The notes under the pieces were generated by a model. It saw nothing but the letters and a program-made list of their open reading frames with translations, did no database searches and was not told the origin of the DNA. 64,000 nucleotides of DNA from SZUA-430 sp034440355. Lineage in GTDB: Bacteria > Pseudomonadota > Alphaproteobacteria > Micropepsales > Micropepsaceae. Shown in pieces: positions 19,693 to 27,728 of the stretch. Position 1 is the first letter of the stretch. Every line of letters starts with the position of its first letter. Location: contig JAWXBY010000033.1 of the NCBI GenBank assembly GCA_034440355.1, positions 1 through 64,000 of the forward strand, written 5' to 3'. The translations under genes and the position numbers were made by a program.

Positions 19693-20847
19693 CTAAAGCG
19701 ATCGACCGATGATCTCTTTCATGATTTCGTTGCTGCCGCCGTAGATTTTCGTGATGCGGCTGTCGAGCCACATGCGCGCAATCGGGTAGTCGAGGATGTA
19801 GCCGTAGCCGCCGTGGAGCTGAACGCAGTCGTCGACGATGGCGCATTGCTGTTCGGTGGCCCACCACTTGAGCGCCGCCGCCGTCTGTGGGTCGAGGCGG
19901 CCCTCCATGAAGTCGCGGATGCAGCGTTCGAGAAAGACGCGCAACACCGCGGCCTCACTCTTGGCTTCCGCTAGGCGAAAGCGCGTGTTCTGAAAGTCGA
20001 GCACCGCCTTGCCGAATGCTTTGCGCTCGCGCACGTAGGCGGTCGTGAGCTCGATCGCGCGGTCGATGAACCCGATCGCGCCGACCGCTGTCATCAGGCG
20101 CTCTTCGACCAGGCGGTCCATCAGCTGCGGGAAGCCGCGACCTTCGCCGCCGAGAAGCGACGTGGCGGGCACGCGGACGTCGTCGAAGAAGAGCTCGGCT
20201 GTGTCCGATGCCTTTTGCCCGAGCTTGTCCAGCATGCGCCCGCGCGTGAAGCCTTTGGCGTTCGCGGTCTCGAAGAGGAAGAGGCTGATGCCGCGTCCGC
20301 CCGCCGATGCATCCGTCTTGACCGCAAGGACGATGAGGTCGGCGCAGTGGCCGTTGGTGATGAACGTCTTCTGACCCCGAATGATGTAGTCGTCGCCGTC
20401 GCGGCGCGCGGTGGTCGTGATGCCTTGCAGGTCGCTGCCGGCGGCGGGTTCGGACATGCCGATTGCGCCGATGCATTCGCCCGCCGCCATGCGCGGCAGG
20501 AAGTGCGCCTTCTGCGCGGCGTTGGCGTAGTGCAAGAGATAGGGTGAGACGACGTCGTTGTGCAGCGACAGCACCGGCGAGATCACGCCGGCGCGTGCCT
20601 GTTCTTCCAGCAGGATCACGCTGTAGAGCATGTCCGCGTCGGCGCCGCCGAGTTCCGACGGTGCGCGGGCACACAAGAAGCCAAGTTCGCCCGCACGGCG
20701 CCAGATCGCGCGCGGCGCGATTCCGGCCTCGGACCATGCTTCCTGCTGTGGCGCGCATTCTTCTGCGAAGAAGCGGCGGGCCTGATCGCGGAAGATCTGA
20801 TGTTCCGCCGAGAAGGTGATCGATGAGGGAAAGGAAAGCCCGGTCAT
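19693..20847 (-). CDS. Acyl-CoA dehydrogenase (second of pair)
   Basis: A 384-residue FAD enzyme catalysing alpha,beta-dehydrogenation of acyl-CoA. The start ATG 20847 shares an ATGA overlap with the upstream dehydrogenase gene, indicating translational coupling. Visible motifs are IGAIGMSEPAAGSDLQGI (FAD/substrate binding), FITNGHCADLIVLAVKT, and the C-terminal IYGGSNEIMKEIIGRSL. The position of the medium-chain-type catalytic glutamate (YEG) is Gly (YGG), so the base is probably supplied from the helix carrying AIELTTAYVRERKAFG, as in long-chain and isovaleryl-CoA types. Substrate unknown. Confidence 0.9.
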   Translation of the reverse strand: MTGLSFPSSITFSAEHQIFRDQARRFFAEECAPQQEAWSEAGIAPRAIWRRAGELGFLCARAPSELGGADADMLYSVILLEEQARAGVISPVLSLHNDVVSPYLLHYANAAQKAHFLPRMAAGECIGAIGMSEPAAGSDLQGITTTARRDGDDYIIRGQKTFITNGHCADLIVLAVKTDASAGGRGISLFLFETANAKGFTRGRMLDKLGQKASDTAELFFDDVRVPATSLLGGEGRGFPQLMDRLVEERLMTAVGAIGFIDRAIELTTAYVRERKAFGKAVLDFQNTRFRLAEAKSEAAVLRVFLERCIRDFMEGRLDPQTAAALKWWATEQQCAIVDDCVQLHGGYGYILDYPIARMWLDSRITKIYGGSNEIMKEIIGRSL

Positions 20848-21986
20848 AGCGTGCGCCCGATCAGGTCTTTCATGATTTCGTTCGTGCCGCCCGCGATGCG
20901 GCCCAGGCGTCCGTCGGCATAGCGGCGCGCGATCGGGTATTCGTTCATATAGCCATAGCCGCCGAAGAGCTGCAGGCATTCGTCCAACACTTCGCACTGC
21001 TTCTCGGTCGTCCACCACTTCACGATGGCGCCGTGCGTGGCGTCGAACTTGCCGTCGATGAAGGCGTCGATCGAGTGTTCGAGCAGCGTGCGGCCGAGCA
21101 TCGCCTTGGTCTTGCACTCGGCCAGCTTGAAGCGCGTGTTCTGAAAGTCAGCCAGACGTTGGCCGAAGGCGCGACGTTCCTTCACATAGGCCGCGGTTTC
21201 TTTCACCGCTTCTTCCATATTGGCCACCGCCGACATCGCCATGATCAGGCGTTCTTCCGCCAGGCGTGTAACGAGTTGGTAGAAGCCGCGGCCTTCGACG
21301 CCGCCGAGCAGATTCTCCGGTGGGATCGCCACGTCGTCGAAGAACAGTTCGGACGAGTCCTGCGCTTTGCAGCCGATCTTCTTCAAATTGCGTCCGCGGT
21401 GGAACCCTTGCGCGCCCTCGGTTTCGAGCAGGAAGAGGCTCATGCCCTTCGCGCCCGCGTCGGGGTCGGTCTTGGCGGCGACAACGATCAGGTCGGCGAC
21501 TTGACCGTTCGAGATGAAGACCTTCTGGCCCTTGAGGCGATAGACATTGCCGTCGCGGCGCGCGGTCGTTTTGATCGCCTGCAAGTCGCTGCCGGCACTA
21601 GGCTCTGTCATGGCGATGGCGGCGACGAGTTCGCCCTTGGCCATGCGAGGCAGATAGCGCTGCTTTTGGTCTTCCGTGCCGTAGAGTTCGATGTAGGGCG
21701 CGATGATGTCGCTGTGCAGATAGAAGGCGAGTTCGTTGAAGCAGATGCGCGTCTGCTCCTCCATGATGACGAGGCAGTGATAAAGGTTTCCGCCGCCACC
21801 GCCGTAGTCCGGGTTCATCTTTGTACAGAGGAACCCGGCGTCGCCCATCTTGCGCCAGACCTCGCGCGAGACCTTGCCGTCTTTCTGCCAGGCCTCGCGA
21901 TGGGGCAGGCACTCGCGTTCCAGGAACCGCCGGACGTTGTGGCGGAATATCTCATGCTCCTCAGTGTAGTGGGGTGAGCGGATCAT
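20844..21986 (-). CDS. Acyl-CoA dehydrogenase (first of pair)
   Basis: A 380-residue paralogue of the following gene. Motifs: VAAIAMTEPSAGSDLQAI, KVFISNGQVADLIVVAAKTD and the C-terminal IAGGTNEIMKDLIGRTL. The YEG glutamate is again absent, and the likely base lies in EEAVKETAAYVKERRAFGQ. The N-terminal YTEEHEIFRHNVRRFLEREC is typical. It begins 7 bp after the stop of a phytanoyl-CoA dioxygenase-like gene and overlaps the next gene by 4 bp. Two adjacent dehydrogenases may form a heteromer, as in bacterial sterol degradation, or act on different intermediates. Confidence 0.9.
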   Translation of the reverse strand: MIRSPHYTEEHEIFRHNVRRFLERECLPHREAWQKDGKVSREVWRKMGDAGFLCTKMNPDYGGGGGNLYHCLVIMEEQTRICFNELAFYLHSDIIAPYIELYGTEDQKQRYLPRMAKGELVAAIAMTEPSAGSDLQAIKTTARRDGNVYRLKGQKVFISNGQVADLIVVAAKTDPDAGAKGMSLFLLETEGAQGFHRGRNLKKIGCKAQDSSELFFDDVAIPPENLLGGVEGRGFYQLVTRLAEERLIMAMSAVANMEEAVKETAAYVKERRAFGQRLADFQNTRFKLAECKTKAMLGRTLLEHSIDAFIDGKFDATHGAIVKWWTTEKQCEVLDECLQLFGGYGYMNEYPIARRYADGRLGRIAGGTNEIMKDLIGRTL

Positions 21987-21993
21987 GGCCCCT

Positions 21994-22932
21994 TCAGTGG
22001 AAGCGTGTCGGGTAAGAGTGAATCAGTTCGGGAGTATAGGTCGGTCCTGACTCGCGCCAATTGCCCATCACATGCTTTCCGCAGAACTTCGCAAAGCGCG
22101 GCGGGTTGGCGGCGAGGATTTCCGGCGTCACGTCCTCACGCAGCGGATGGCGCGGCCAGATGTATGGACGCGAGTAGATGCAACCGATCGAAAGGCGGAG
22201 GCCTGTATTCCTGCGACGGAACGCGCCGTGCCAGGTGTTGCCATGCCAGAAGATGATGGATCCAGCGGGCGCTTCAACCGGGATCGCCAACGCATCGCCT
22301 TCGCCCGGCAGCGGATGACGGCACATCAAGTGACTGCCCGGCACCCACGCCAGTGAGCCGTTGTCCTTCGAATAGTCGGTCAGCGCCCATGTAAGGTTCG
22401 CGAACTCCGCGAATGAGTGGAACGGCCCCGGCAGATGCTGGTTGTCGCTGTGCAGCGGCAGAACAAGATCGGATCCGGGAATGAGTTCGTCGTGCGGGCC
22501 TTTGCAGAGGGCCGAGTTCGCGTGAACGATCGAGCTTTCGCCGAGCGTGTAGTCGAGGAGCGCGGTCGCCACCGGTTGGCAGAGCATCTCCTGAAACACC
22601 GGGTCGTGGAGTATAAGGTAGTGGTAGTCGCCGAGGATCTGGTTCTTGTGCGACAGGCCCGTTTCGAGGTCGGGCGCGCGGCCGTCGTGCTTTTCGATGA
22701 ACTGCAGCGTGGCTTCCTTCAGGCGCTTGATGAAGCCGGGGGGCGAGGCCTTCTCCGGCGGGATCACTGTCAAGCCGAACGTCTCAAGCTCAGTGATGTA
22801 GTGTTCGAGTTCGTGTTTGCGGATGTTTTCCCAGATGCGCTTCATCGCGTCGTCGCGCGCGGCGGGCGTCGGCGGCAACTTGGCGCCCGGCGTCGCCGCC
22901 CGCTTCGCCAAATAGTCTGATGCCTTTCCCAT
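21994..22932 (-). CDS. Phytanoyl-CoA dioxygenase (PhyH) family protein
   Basis: A 312-residue Fe(II)/2-oxoglutarate-type oxygenase. The metal motif is LPLHSDNQHLPG (His-x-Asp), with the distal His in IIFWHGNTWHGAFRRRN and a following Arg (GLRLSIG) for 2-oxoglutarate. The N-terminal region (KHELEHYITELETFGLTVIPP) matches that of the second PhyH-like gene at 30617, so the two are paralogues. It is upstream of and nearly touching the acyl-CoA dehydrogenase pair. Hydroxylation of a branched or cyclic acyl substrate before beta-oxidation is a reasonable inference. Confidence 0.83.
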   Translation of the reverse strand: MGKASDYLAKRAATPGAKLPPTPAARDDAMKRIWENIRKHELEHYITELETFGLTVIPPEKASPPGFIKRLKEATLQFIEKHDGRAPDLETGLSHKNQILGDYHYLILHDPVFQEMLCQPVATALLDYTLGESSIVHANSALCKGPHDELIPGSDLVLPLHSDNQHLPGPFHSFAEFANLTWALTDYSKDNGSLAWVPGSHLMCRHPLPGEGDALAIPVEAPAGSIIFWHGNTWHGAFRRRNTGLRLSIGCIYSRPYIWPRHPLREDVTPEILAANPPRFAKFCGKHVMGNWRESGPTYTPELIHSYPTRFH

Positions 22933-22988
22933 GTGAGTTTCTCCAGAGTCGCGAGGGGGGTGTTGCTCATCATACGCTTACAGACGCG

Positions 22989-23016
22989 TCCGGGGAGCGT
23001 TGATGCGCTCCCCGGA
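22989..23016 (-). terminator. Strong hairpin after the TonB receptor gene
   Basis: A perfect 11-bp stem, TCCGGGGAGCG (22989-22999) and CGCTCCCCGGA (23006-23016), with a 6-base loop. It begins 26 bp past the TonB receptor stop in the transcription direction. No T-tract follows, so it may stabilise the 3' end or attenuate read-through into the PhyH-dehydrogenase genes rather than end transcription fully. Confidence 0.55.
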
Positions 23017-23042
23017 TGAATTCAGTTGAGGTTATTCCCTCA

Positions 23043-25442
23043 TCAGAAGTGGAACCTCATCTCAAGCCCGTAGGAACGACCGAAGTTGATGCTGCGGGTT
23101 TCATAGAGGCCCAGCACGCTCACGCCGCCGCCCAGCACGGTGTTGTCGCCCAGGTTGCGACCGAACGCATAGACGCCCCAACCACCGTCGGCTTCCTCGA
23201 TGCCGATGCGGGCGTTGAAGATCGCATAGGCTTTGACCTTCAGAGCCTCAAGGTTGTTCGGATCCGTGTACTGGCTGGAGCGGTAGTCCATATCGCCCGA
23301 CAGGTAGAAGTTCGTGCCGGTGATCATGTCGAACGGCGTGACGTAGTTGGCGCCCAGGCTCGACGACCACTTGCTGGCGCCGGCCAGGCGGTTGCCGTCG
23401 AAGTTGATGCCGACGCCGCCGCCGTTCGGGAAGCTTTCGTAGGTCGCATCCAGGTAGCCAACATTGCCCCACATCGTGAGGTTATCGGTCGGATACCAAT
23501 AGAGTTCGAGTTCGGCGCCCTGCGATGTTGCGCTCGCCGCGTTGCTGACGCGGAAGGAGGTGCCGGTGTTCACCTGCTCCTGCTTGTTGATGAAGTCGTA
23601 GTAGAAGACCGCCATGTTCGTGGTCACGGTGCTGTCGAACCACGAGGCCTTGAAGCCGACTTCGTACGCATCCAGCGTCTCAGGCTTGAAGCTGAGATCC
23701 GGCGTGATGCCCGGTCCGACGGGGAAAGGCAGCGGCGGCGAGATCACGTCCGACTGGAAGCCGCCGGCCTTATAGCCGTGCGAGTATTTGATGTATCCGA
23801 CGCGCTCGTTCGTGAAGGCGTAAGACAGGCTGACGTCGCCCGAAACTGCGTCGTCCGAGTAGGTGTTATTGAAGCCGTTCGGATAGATGTTCGTGAAGGG
23901 GAACGAAAAGGCGTTGACGAGGCCAAACACGACCTGCGTGGGGCCTTGCTTGTAGAACAAGTCCTTCTCTTCGTCGGTATAGCGCAAGCCCGCCTGCAGC
24001 CAGAGTTGGTCGGTGAACTTCAACTTGCCGCTGCCGAAGACGGACCAGCTGCTCGAGTCGATCTTGCTGATGGTCTCAGCCTTTTCCGAAAAGCCGACCG
24101 GAAGGCCGGGTTGCGGAAAGCCCTGACCGACGTGGATGTGGTAGAGGTTGTCGTCCGTTTCGTCGTCGAAGTAAGCGCCCACGATCCAGGTGAACATGCC
24201 TTCGTCGGGCGACGTGATGCGCACTTCCTGGCTGAAGCGGTCGATGCCTTCGGCGCGGCCCGTGTCGAAGCCGTCCGTCGGTCCGCCGTCATTGTCTTGG
24301 TTCTGGTCAGAGTCCTGTTTGCGCCAAGCCGAGACTGACGTGAATAGGTAGCCGTCCCAATCGTATTCGGCCTTGATCGACGTGCCCTTGACCTCGCGAT
24401 ACAGGAACCCGTCCGTGTTGTGGTTGACGACGCGGTCGTACGGATTCTGCGGCGGCACGGTGTTGAGCGGCGGGAACGGCAGCGTTGCCGTCTTGACGGT
24501 CTCAAGCGTGTTGCCGTCTTCGTCCTGCTTGAAATAGTCGCCGCGCAATTCGATGGTGAAGTTCTCGGACGGATTGAAAACGGCCATAAAGCGGCCGCCG
24601 TAGTTGTTGAGCTCGTTCACGTCCTTGCCGAGGGTCGTGTTGAAAATGTAGCCGTCGCGCTGGCGCATGAAGCCGGTCGCGCGCACGAGAAGCACGTCTT
24701 CGACGATCGGACCGGAAATCGTGCCGCGCGCCTGGAACAGATTCTCGTTGCCGATTGAGACGTCGCCCAAGAACTCATAGTCGTTCGTCGGGCGCTTGGT
24801 CGTGATGTTCATGATGCCGGCGATCGTGTTCTTGCCGTAGAGCGTGCCTTGCGGTCCGCGCAGGACTTCGATGCGTTCCACGTCGGCGACGCCGGTGTCG
24901 AACGAGCGGTCGCGGGCCATGAACACGTCGTCGACGTTGACGCCCATGGCAGGCGCGAAGCCCGAGCCCGACGTGCCCGAGGTGATGCCGCGAATGGTGA
25001 AGGAGGCCGAGTAGCTGCCGCCGGCGTTGACGTTCGGCATCTTTTCGCCGAGTTCGGTCACGTTGTACGTCGACTTGTTCTTGAGGTCGGTGCTCGTGGT
25101 CACCGAGACGGAGGCCGGGACGTCGACCAGACGTTCCTTACGCTTGTTCGCGGTGACGACGACGCGTTCGACGCGCTCATCGCCGGTTGCGGTCGTATCG
25201 GCGTCATCTGCGGGCGCAGGCGCCGTTGCCGGCGCTGGCGTTGTCGCTTGCGCGACCTTTGTGACTTCCGTCTTCGTCGCTTCGCTCGTGGCGACCTCAA
25301 CGGGTTTCGCTTTCGCCTTCGGCGCGTCGGCCGCAAGCGTCACACCCGCCGTCAGCGCAAACGCCGACGTCGACACCAGTAGTCCCATCGCAAACCGATT
25401 AGCCATACGCGCACCACCCATCTCAAACGCAAACTTTTTCAT
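23043..25442 (-). CDS. TonB-dependent outer-membrane receptor
   Basis: A 799-residue receptor. The start ATG 25442 has a strong GGAGGGG ribosome site, and the signal peptide ends near LTAGVTLAADA. A Pro/Ala/Thr-rich linker (residues about 42-85) precedes a TonB-box-like ERVVVTANKR and the plug (PASVSVTTSTDLK, RIEVLRGPQGTLYGKNTIAG). The C-terminal 22-strand barrel ends with Phe (GLEMRFHF). This is the large group often annotated as pesticin/sterol-type receptors, importing bulky molecules with energy from TonB. It lies between a penicillin-acylase-type gene and a PhyH gene, suggesting import of the catabolic substrate rather than a siderophore. Confidence 0.92.
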   Translation of the reverse strand: MKKFAFEMGGARMANRFAMGLLVSTSAFALTAGVTLAADAPKAKAKPVEVATSEATKTEVTKVAQATTPAPATAPAPADDADTTATGDERVERVVVTANKRKERLVDVPASVSVTTSTDLKNKSTYNVTELGEKMPNVNAGGSYSASFTIRGITSGTSGSGFAPAMGVNVDDVFMARDRSFDTGVADVERIEVLRGPQGTLYGKNTIAGIMNITTKRPTNDYEFLGDVSIGNENLFQARGTISGPIVEDVLLVRATGFMRQRDGYIFNTTLGKDVNELNNYGGRFMAVFNPSENFTIELRGDYFKQDEDGNTLETVKTATLPFPPLNTVPPQNPYDRVVNHNTDGFLYREVKGTSIKAEYDWDGYLFTSVSAWRKQDSDQNQDNDGGPTDGFDTGRAEGIDRFSQEVRITSPDEGMFTWIVGAYFDDETDDNLYHIHVGQGFPQPGLPVGFSEKAETISKIDSSSWSVFGSGKLKFTDQLWLQAGLRYTDEEKDLFYKQGPTQVVFGLVNAFSFPFTNIYPNGFNNTYSDDAVSGDVSLSYAFTNERVGYIKYSHGYKAGGFQSDVISPPLPFPVGPGITPDLSFKPETLDAYEVGFKASWFDSTVTTNMAVFYYDFINKQEQVNTGTSFRVSNAASATSQGAELELYWYPTDNLTMWGNVGYLDATYESFPNGGGVGINFDGNRLAGASKWSSSLGANYVTPFDMITGTNFYLSGDMDYRSSQYTDPNNLEALKVKAYAIFNARIGIEEADGGWGVYAFGRNLGDNTVLGGGVSVLGLYETRSINFGRSYGLEMRFHF

Positions 25443-25568
25443 TGTCGTGTCCCCTCCTGCCGGGCGCGTTGACTGCGCACTCCTGGCCCCACGACGATGA
25501 CACCCTTGCGATCCCAATCCGCCATCGCCGCGCTGCAATTCCGGCAGCTGTCGACCTGCCGCCACACC

Positions 25569-25584
25569 CCGCCAAAATTGGCGG
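25569..25584. other. Short palindrome in 25443-25594 gap
   Basis: Arms CCGCCAA and TTGGCGG (7 bp, 2-base loop) lie 10 bp after the penicillin-acylase-type gene stop in the minus direction. They could be a regulatory dyad or a weak intercistronic hairpin. The rest of this 152-bp gap holds the TonB receptor ribosome site and nothing else I recognise. Confidence 0.35.
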
Positions 25585-25594
25585 TTTGTGGACC

Positions 25595-27676
25595 TCAGGG
25601 GAGGACCTCGAACTTCTCCTGATTAGCCACAATCTCCGCTCGCGTGCGCCAGGCGGGACGCATTCGCTTTTCGGAATAGAGCCGCAGCTGGTCGCCGTCG
25701 TGCGGGGAGGTGGGGTCGCTGGCGTTGCCGTAGGCGAGAAGGACCTGGGCTTTGGCGGTCTTGGCGAATTCCACCATGATGACGAAGGAGTCACCTTGGA
25801 AGGCGCGGAATTTCCCGTCGGGTTCCGGCTGATACTCGGTCACGCGGAAGATGCCGTACTTGCCGGTAGCGCCGTTCGCCGGAAGGTCGATGCCCTTCCA
25901 GCGCAGCCGGTAGACGTCGCCGAAGGGCACATCGAGCGCGCCATAGCGCGTCTCGATATCGGCCGCGACGGTGTCCAATAACGCCGCGGCGGCCGCCGGA
26001 TCGGCCAAGCCGTCCGGCGTCGCGCGCGGCCGCTCGGGCGACCAGGCTTGGAGATAGGTGGGACTCTCCAAGAACTTGTCGGCCCAAGCGAAGAACAAGA
26101 CCGCGCCGCGGCTCGCGCCGTCGGCGGTGCGGTCCCAGGTTTCGAGAGTATCGGCGGCGCGTTTCGCGCGTTCCGAGCCATGCGTGCGCGCGGCGGCGAG
26201 GAGGTCGTCGAGAATGCGATCGGCCAGTTCCGACCGCGTCGAATGCTTCGCGGCGGACAGGCTTTCGAGATCGAATTTTTCGGCTTCGATCATTTTTGTC
26301 GAGCGCTGTGCGCGGAACGACATGCTGCGCGGTGACATCCATGCAGGGAATTGATCGGGCGTGAACGTTGCGGGTTCAGTCACCGACCATGGTGGGTCGT
26401 TGGCGTTCTGCAGCCAGCCCGCCGGCGGATCGAGTGTCTGCGGCAGCTTTGAAATTGGCAGCGTCTTGGTCCACAGCGTGTCGGACGTGTCGCCAGGAAT
26501 AATGCCGGACCAGAACGCGTAGTCGCCTTTCGGGCGCGCCGGGATGCGGCCGCCGGCGAGGTAGAAGATGTGGCCGGCCGCGTCTGCGTAGATGAGATTC
26601 GATTTCGGGATCTGCAGGCGGCTCACCGCCTTGCGCCATGTGGCGTAGTCCTTGGCGCGCGTCATGTCCCAGGACTGTTCGAACTGCATCGGCTGATCGA
26701 TGCCGGCGAGGCGTACGGCGAGGGCTTTGCCCTTGGCTTCCGCCATCACCGGTCCGTGCACGGACCAACGTACTTTCAGCGGCATTTTGCTGAGGCTGCC
26801 GTCCTTGGCCCGCACGAGGATAGTTTCGTCGGTCTCCTCGAATTTGCGCACGCGGCCGTCGAAGCGATAGCCGCCATCCGCCAGCGTCAAGGAATAGACG
26901 TCGACGTCGTCGAGCGTGTTGACGGTTCCGGTGAATCCCAAGTGATCGTTGAAGCCGCCGCCTGCCAGCGGGTTTCCGACCTGTAAGACGCCGTAGAAAT
27001 TCAGGCTGGGCGATTTCAGGTCGACCTCGAAGCAGCGGAAGAGGCCACCGAAGACCGCCTCGCCCCATGGAATGTGCGGGTTCATCACCAGCATTGCATT
27101 GCCGTTCTTCGTGCGGCTGGGCGCCAACGCCCACGCATTCGACCCGCGGCTGAATGTGGCGGCGGTTTGCGCCATCGCCTGCAATGCGAAGGGCAGCACG
27201 CCCGAGCGTTGCTGATGCGTGAAGAGGTCGATCGTCGCGATCGGCAGGACGCGCGCGAGTTCGGCGTCGAGTTTTTCGGGATGAGCTTTCGCGAAGGCGT
27301 TCACGCCGTCCACGAAGGCGTCGAGCTTGCGGCGGAAGGCGGGCTTTTGCATCGCCAGCGCTTTGGCCGCGCGCTGTGGGATGCGCAGCATGCGGACTTG
27401 GGTATCGGAGGGCAACCAGGTCTCGCCCCAGTATTCGGCGGCGCGTCCGCGGGCCTGGCCGTACAAGCGGAGCATCACGTTGGCGTGGTTGTGCATGGAC
27501 GCCCAGCCGAGCGCATAGAACAGGTCCTCGTCGGTCTTGGCGAAGATGTGGGGTACGCCCCATGTGTCCCAGATAATTTCCGCGCGGGATGGCGCGTCGG
27601 TCTTCTGCGGTTCGGCATATGCGGACCCACTGAGGGCCGCAAACGCGAGCAGCGCGACAAACAACCGGACGATCAT
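25595..27676 (-). CDS. Penicillin acylase family (Ntn-type) amidase
   Basis: A 693-residue secreted precursor. The signal peptide is residues 1-21 (LFVALLAFAALSGSAYA). The autoprocessing site is Gly178-Ser179 within SRGSNAWALAPSRTKNGNAM, where Ser179 becomes the N-terminal nucleophile of the large subunit. The small subunit would be residues about 22-178, a size closer to acyl-homoserine-lactone or aculeacin acylases than to penicillin G acylase. It cleaves amide bonds of fatty-acyl or aryl-acyl conjugates in the periplasm. It sits 52 bp after the Lnt-like gene and before the TonB receptor in a minus-strand run. Confidence 0.88.
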   Translation of the reverse strand: MIVRLFVALLAFAALSGSAYAEPQKTDAPSRAEIIWDTWGVPHIFAKTDEDLFYALGWASMHNHANVMLRLYGQARGRAAEYWGETWLPSDTQVRMLRIPQRAAKALAMQKPAFRRKLDAFVDGVNAFAKAHPEKLDAELARVLPIATIDLFTHQQRSGVLPFALQAMAQTAATFSRGSNAWALAPSRTKNGNAMLVMNPHIPWGEAVFGGLFRCFEVDLKSPSLNFYGVLQVGNPLAGGGFNDHLGFTGTVNTLDDVDVYSLTLADGGYRFDGRVRKFEETDETILVRAKDGSLSKMPLKVRWSVHGPVMAEAKGKALAVRLAGIDQPMQFEQSWDMTRAKDYATWRKAVSRLQIPKSNLIYADAAGHIFYLAGGRIPARPKGDYAFWSGIIPGDTSDTLWTKTLPISKLPQTLDPPAGWLQNANDPPWSVTEPATFTPDQFPAWMSPRSMSFRAQRSTKMIEAEKFDLESLSAAKHSTRSELADRILDDLLAAARTHGSERAKRAADTLETWDRTADGASRGAVLFFAWADKFLESPTYLQAWSPERPRATPDGLADPAAAAALLDTVAADIETRYGALDVPFGDVYRLRWKGIDLPANGATGKYGIFRVTEYQPEPDGKFRAFQGDSFVIMVEFAKTAKAQVLLAYGNASDPTSPHDGDQLRLYSEKRMRPAWRTRAEIVANQEKFEVLP

Positions 27677-27728
27677 GAAATTCCCCGCAGCATCCCGCTT
27701 GGGGAGACACCGGGTGTGCGGGAAGCCG

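Noticed and set aside
23016..24338. A 440-codon plus-strand frame opposite the TonB receptor
   Set aside because: Lies wholly within a well-supported receptor gene; its product has no motifs and an Arg/Val/Glu-biased composition.
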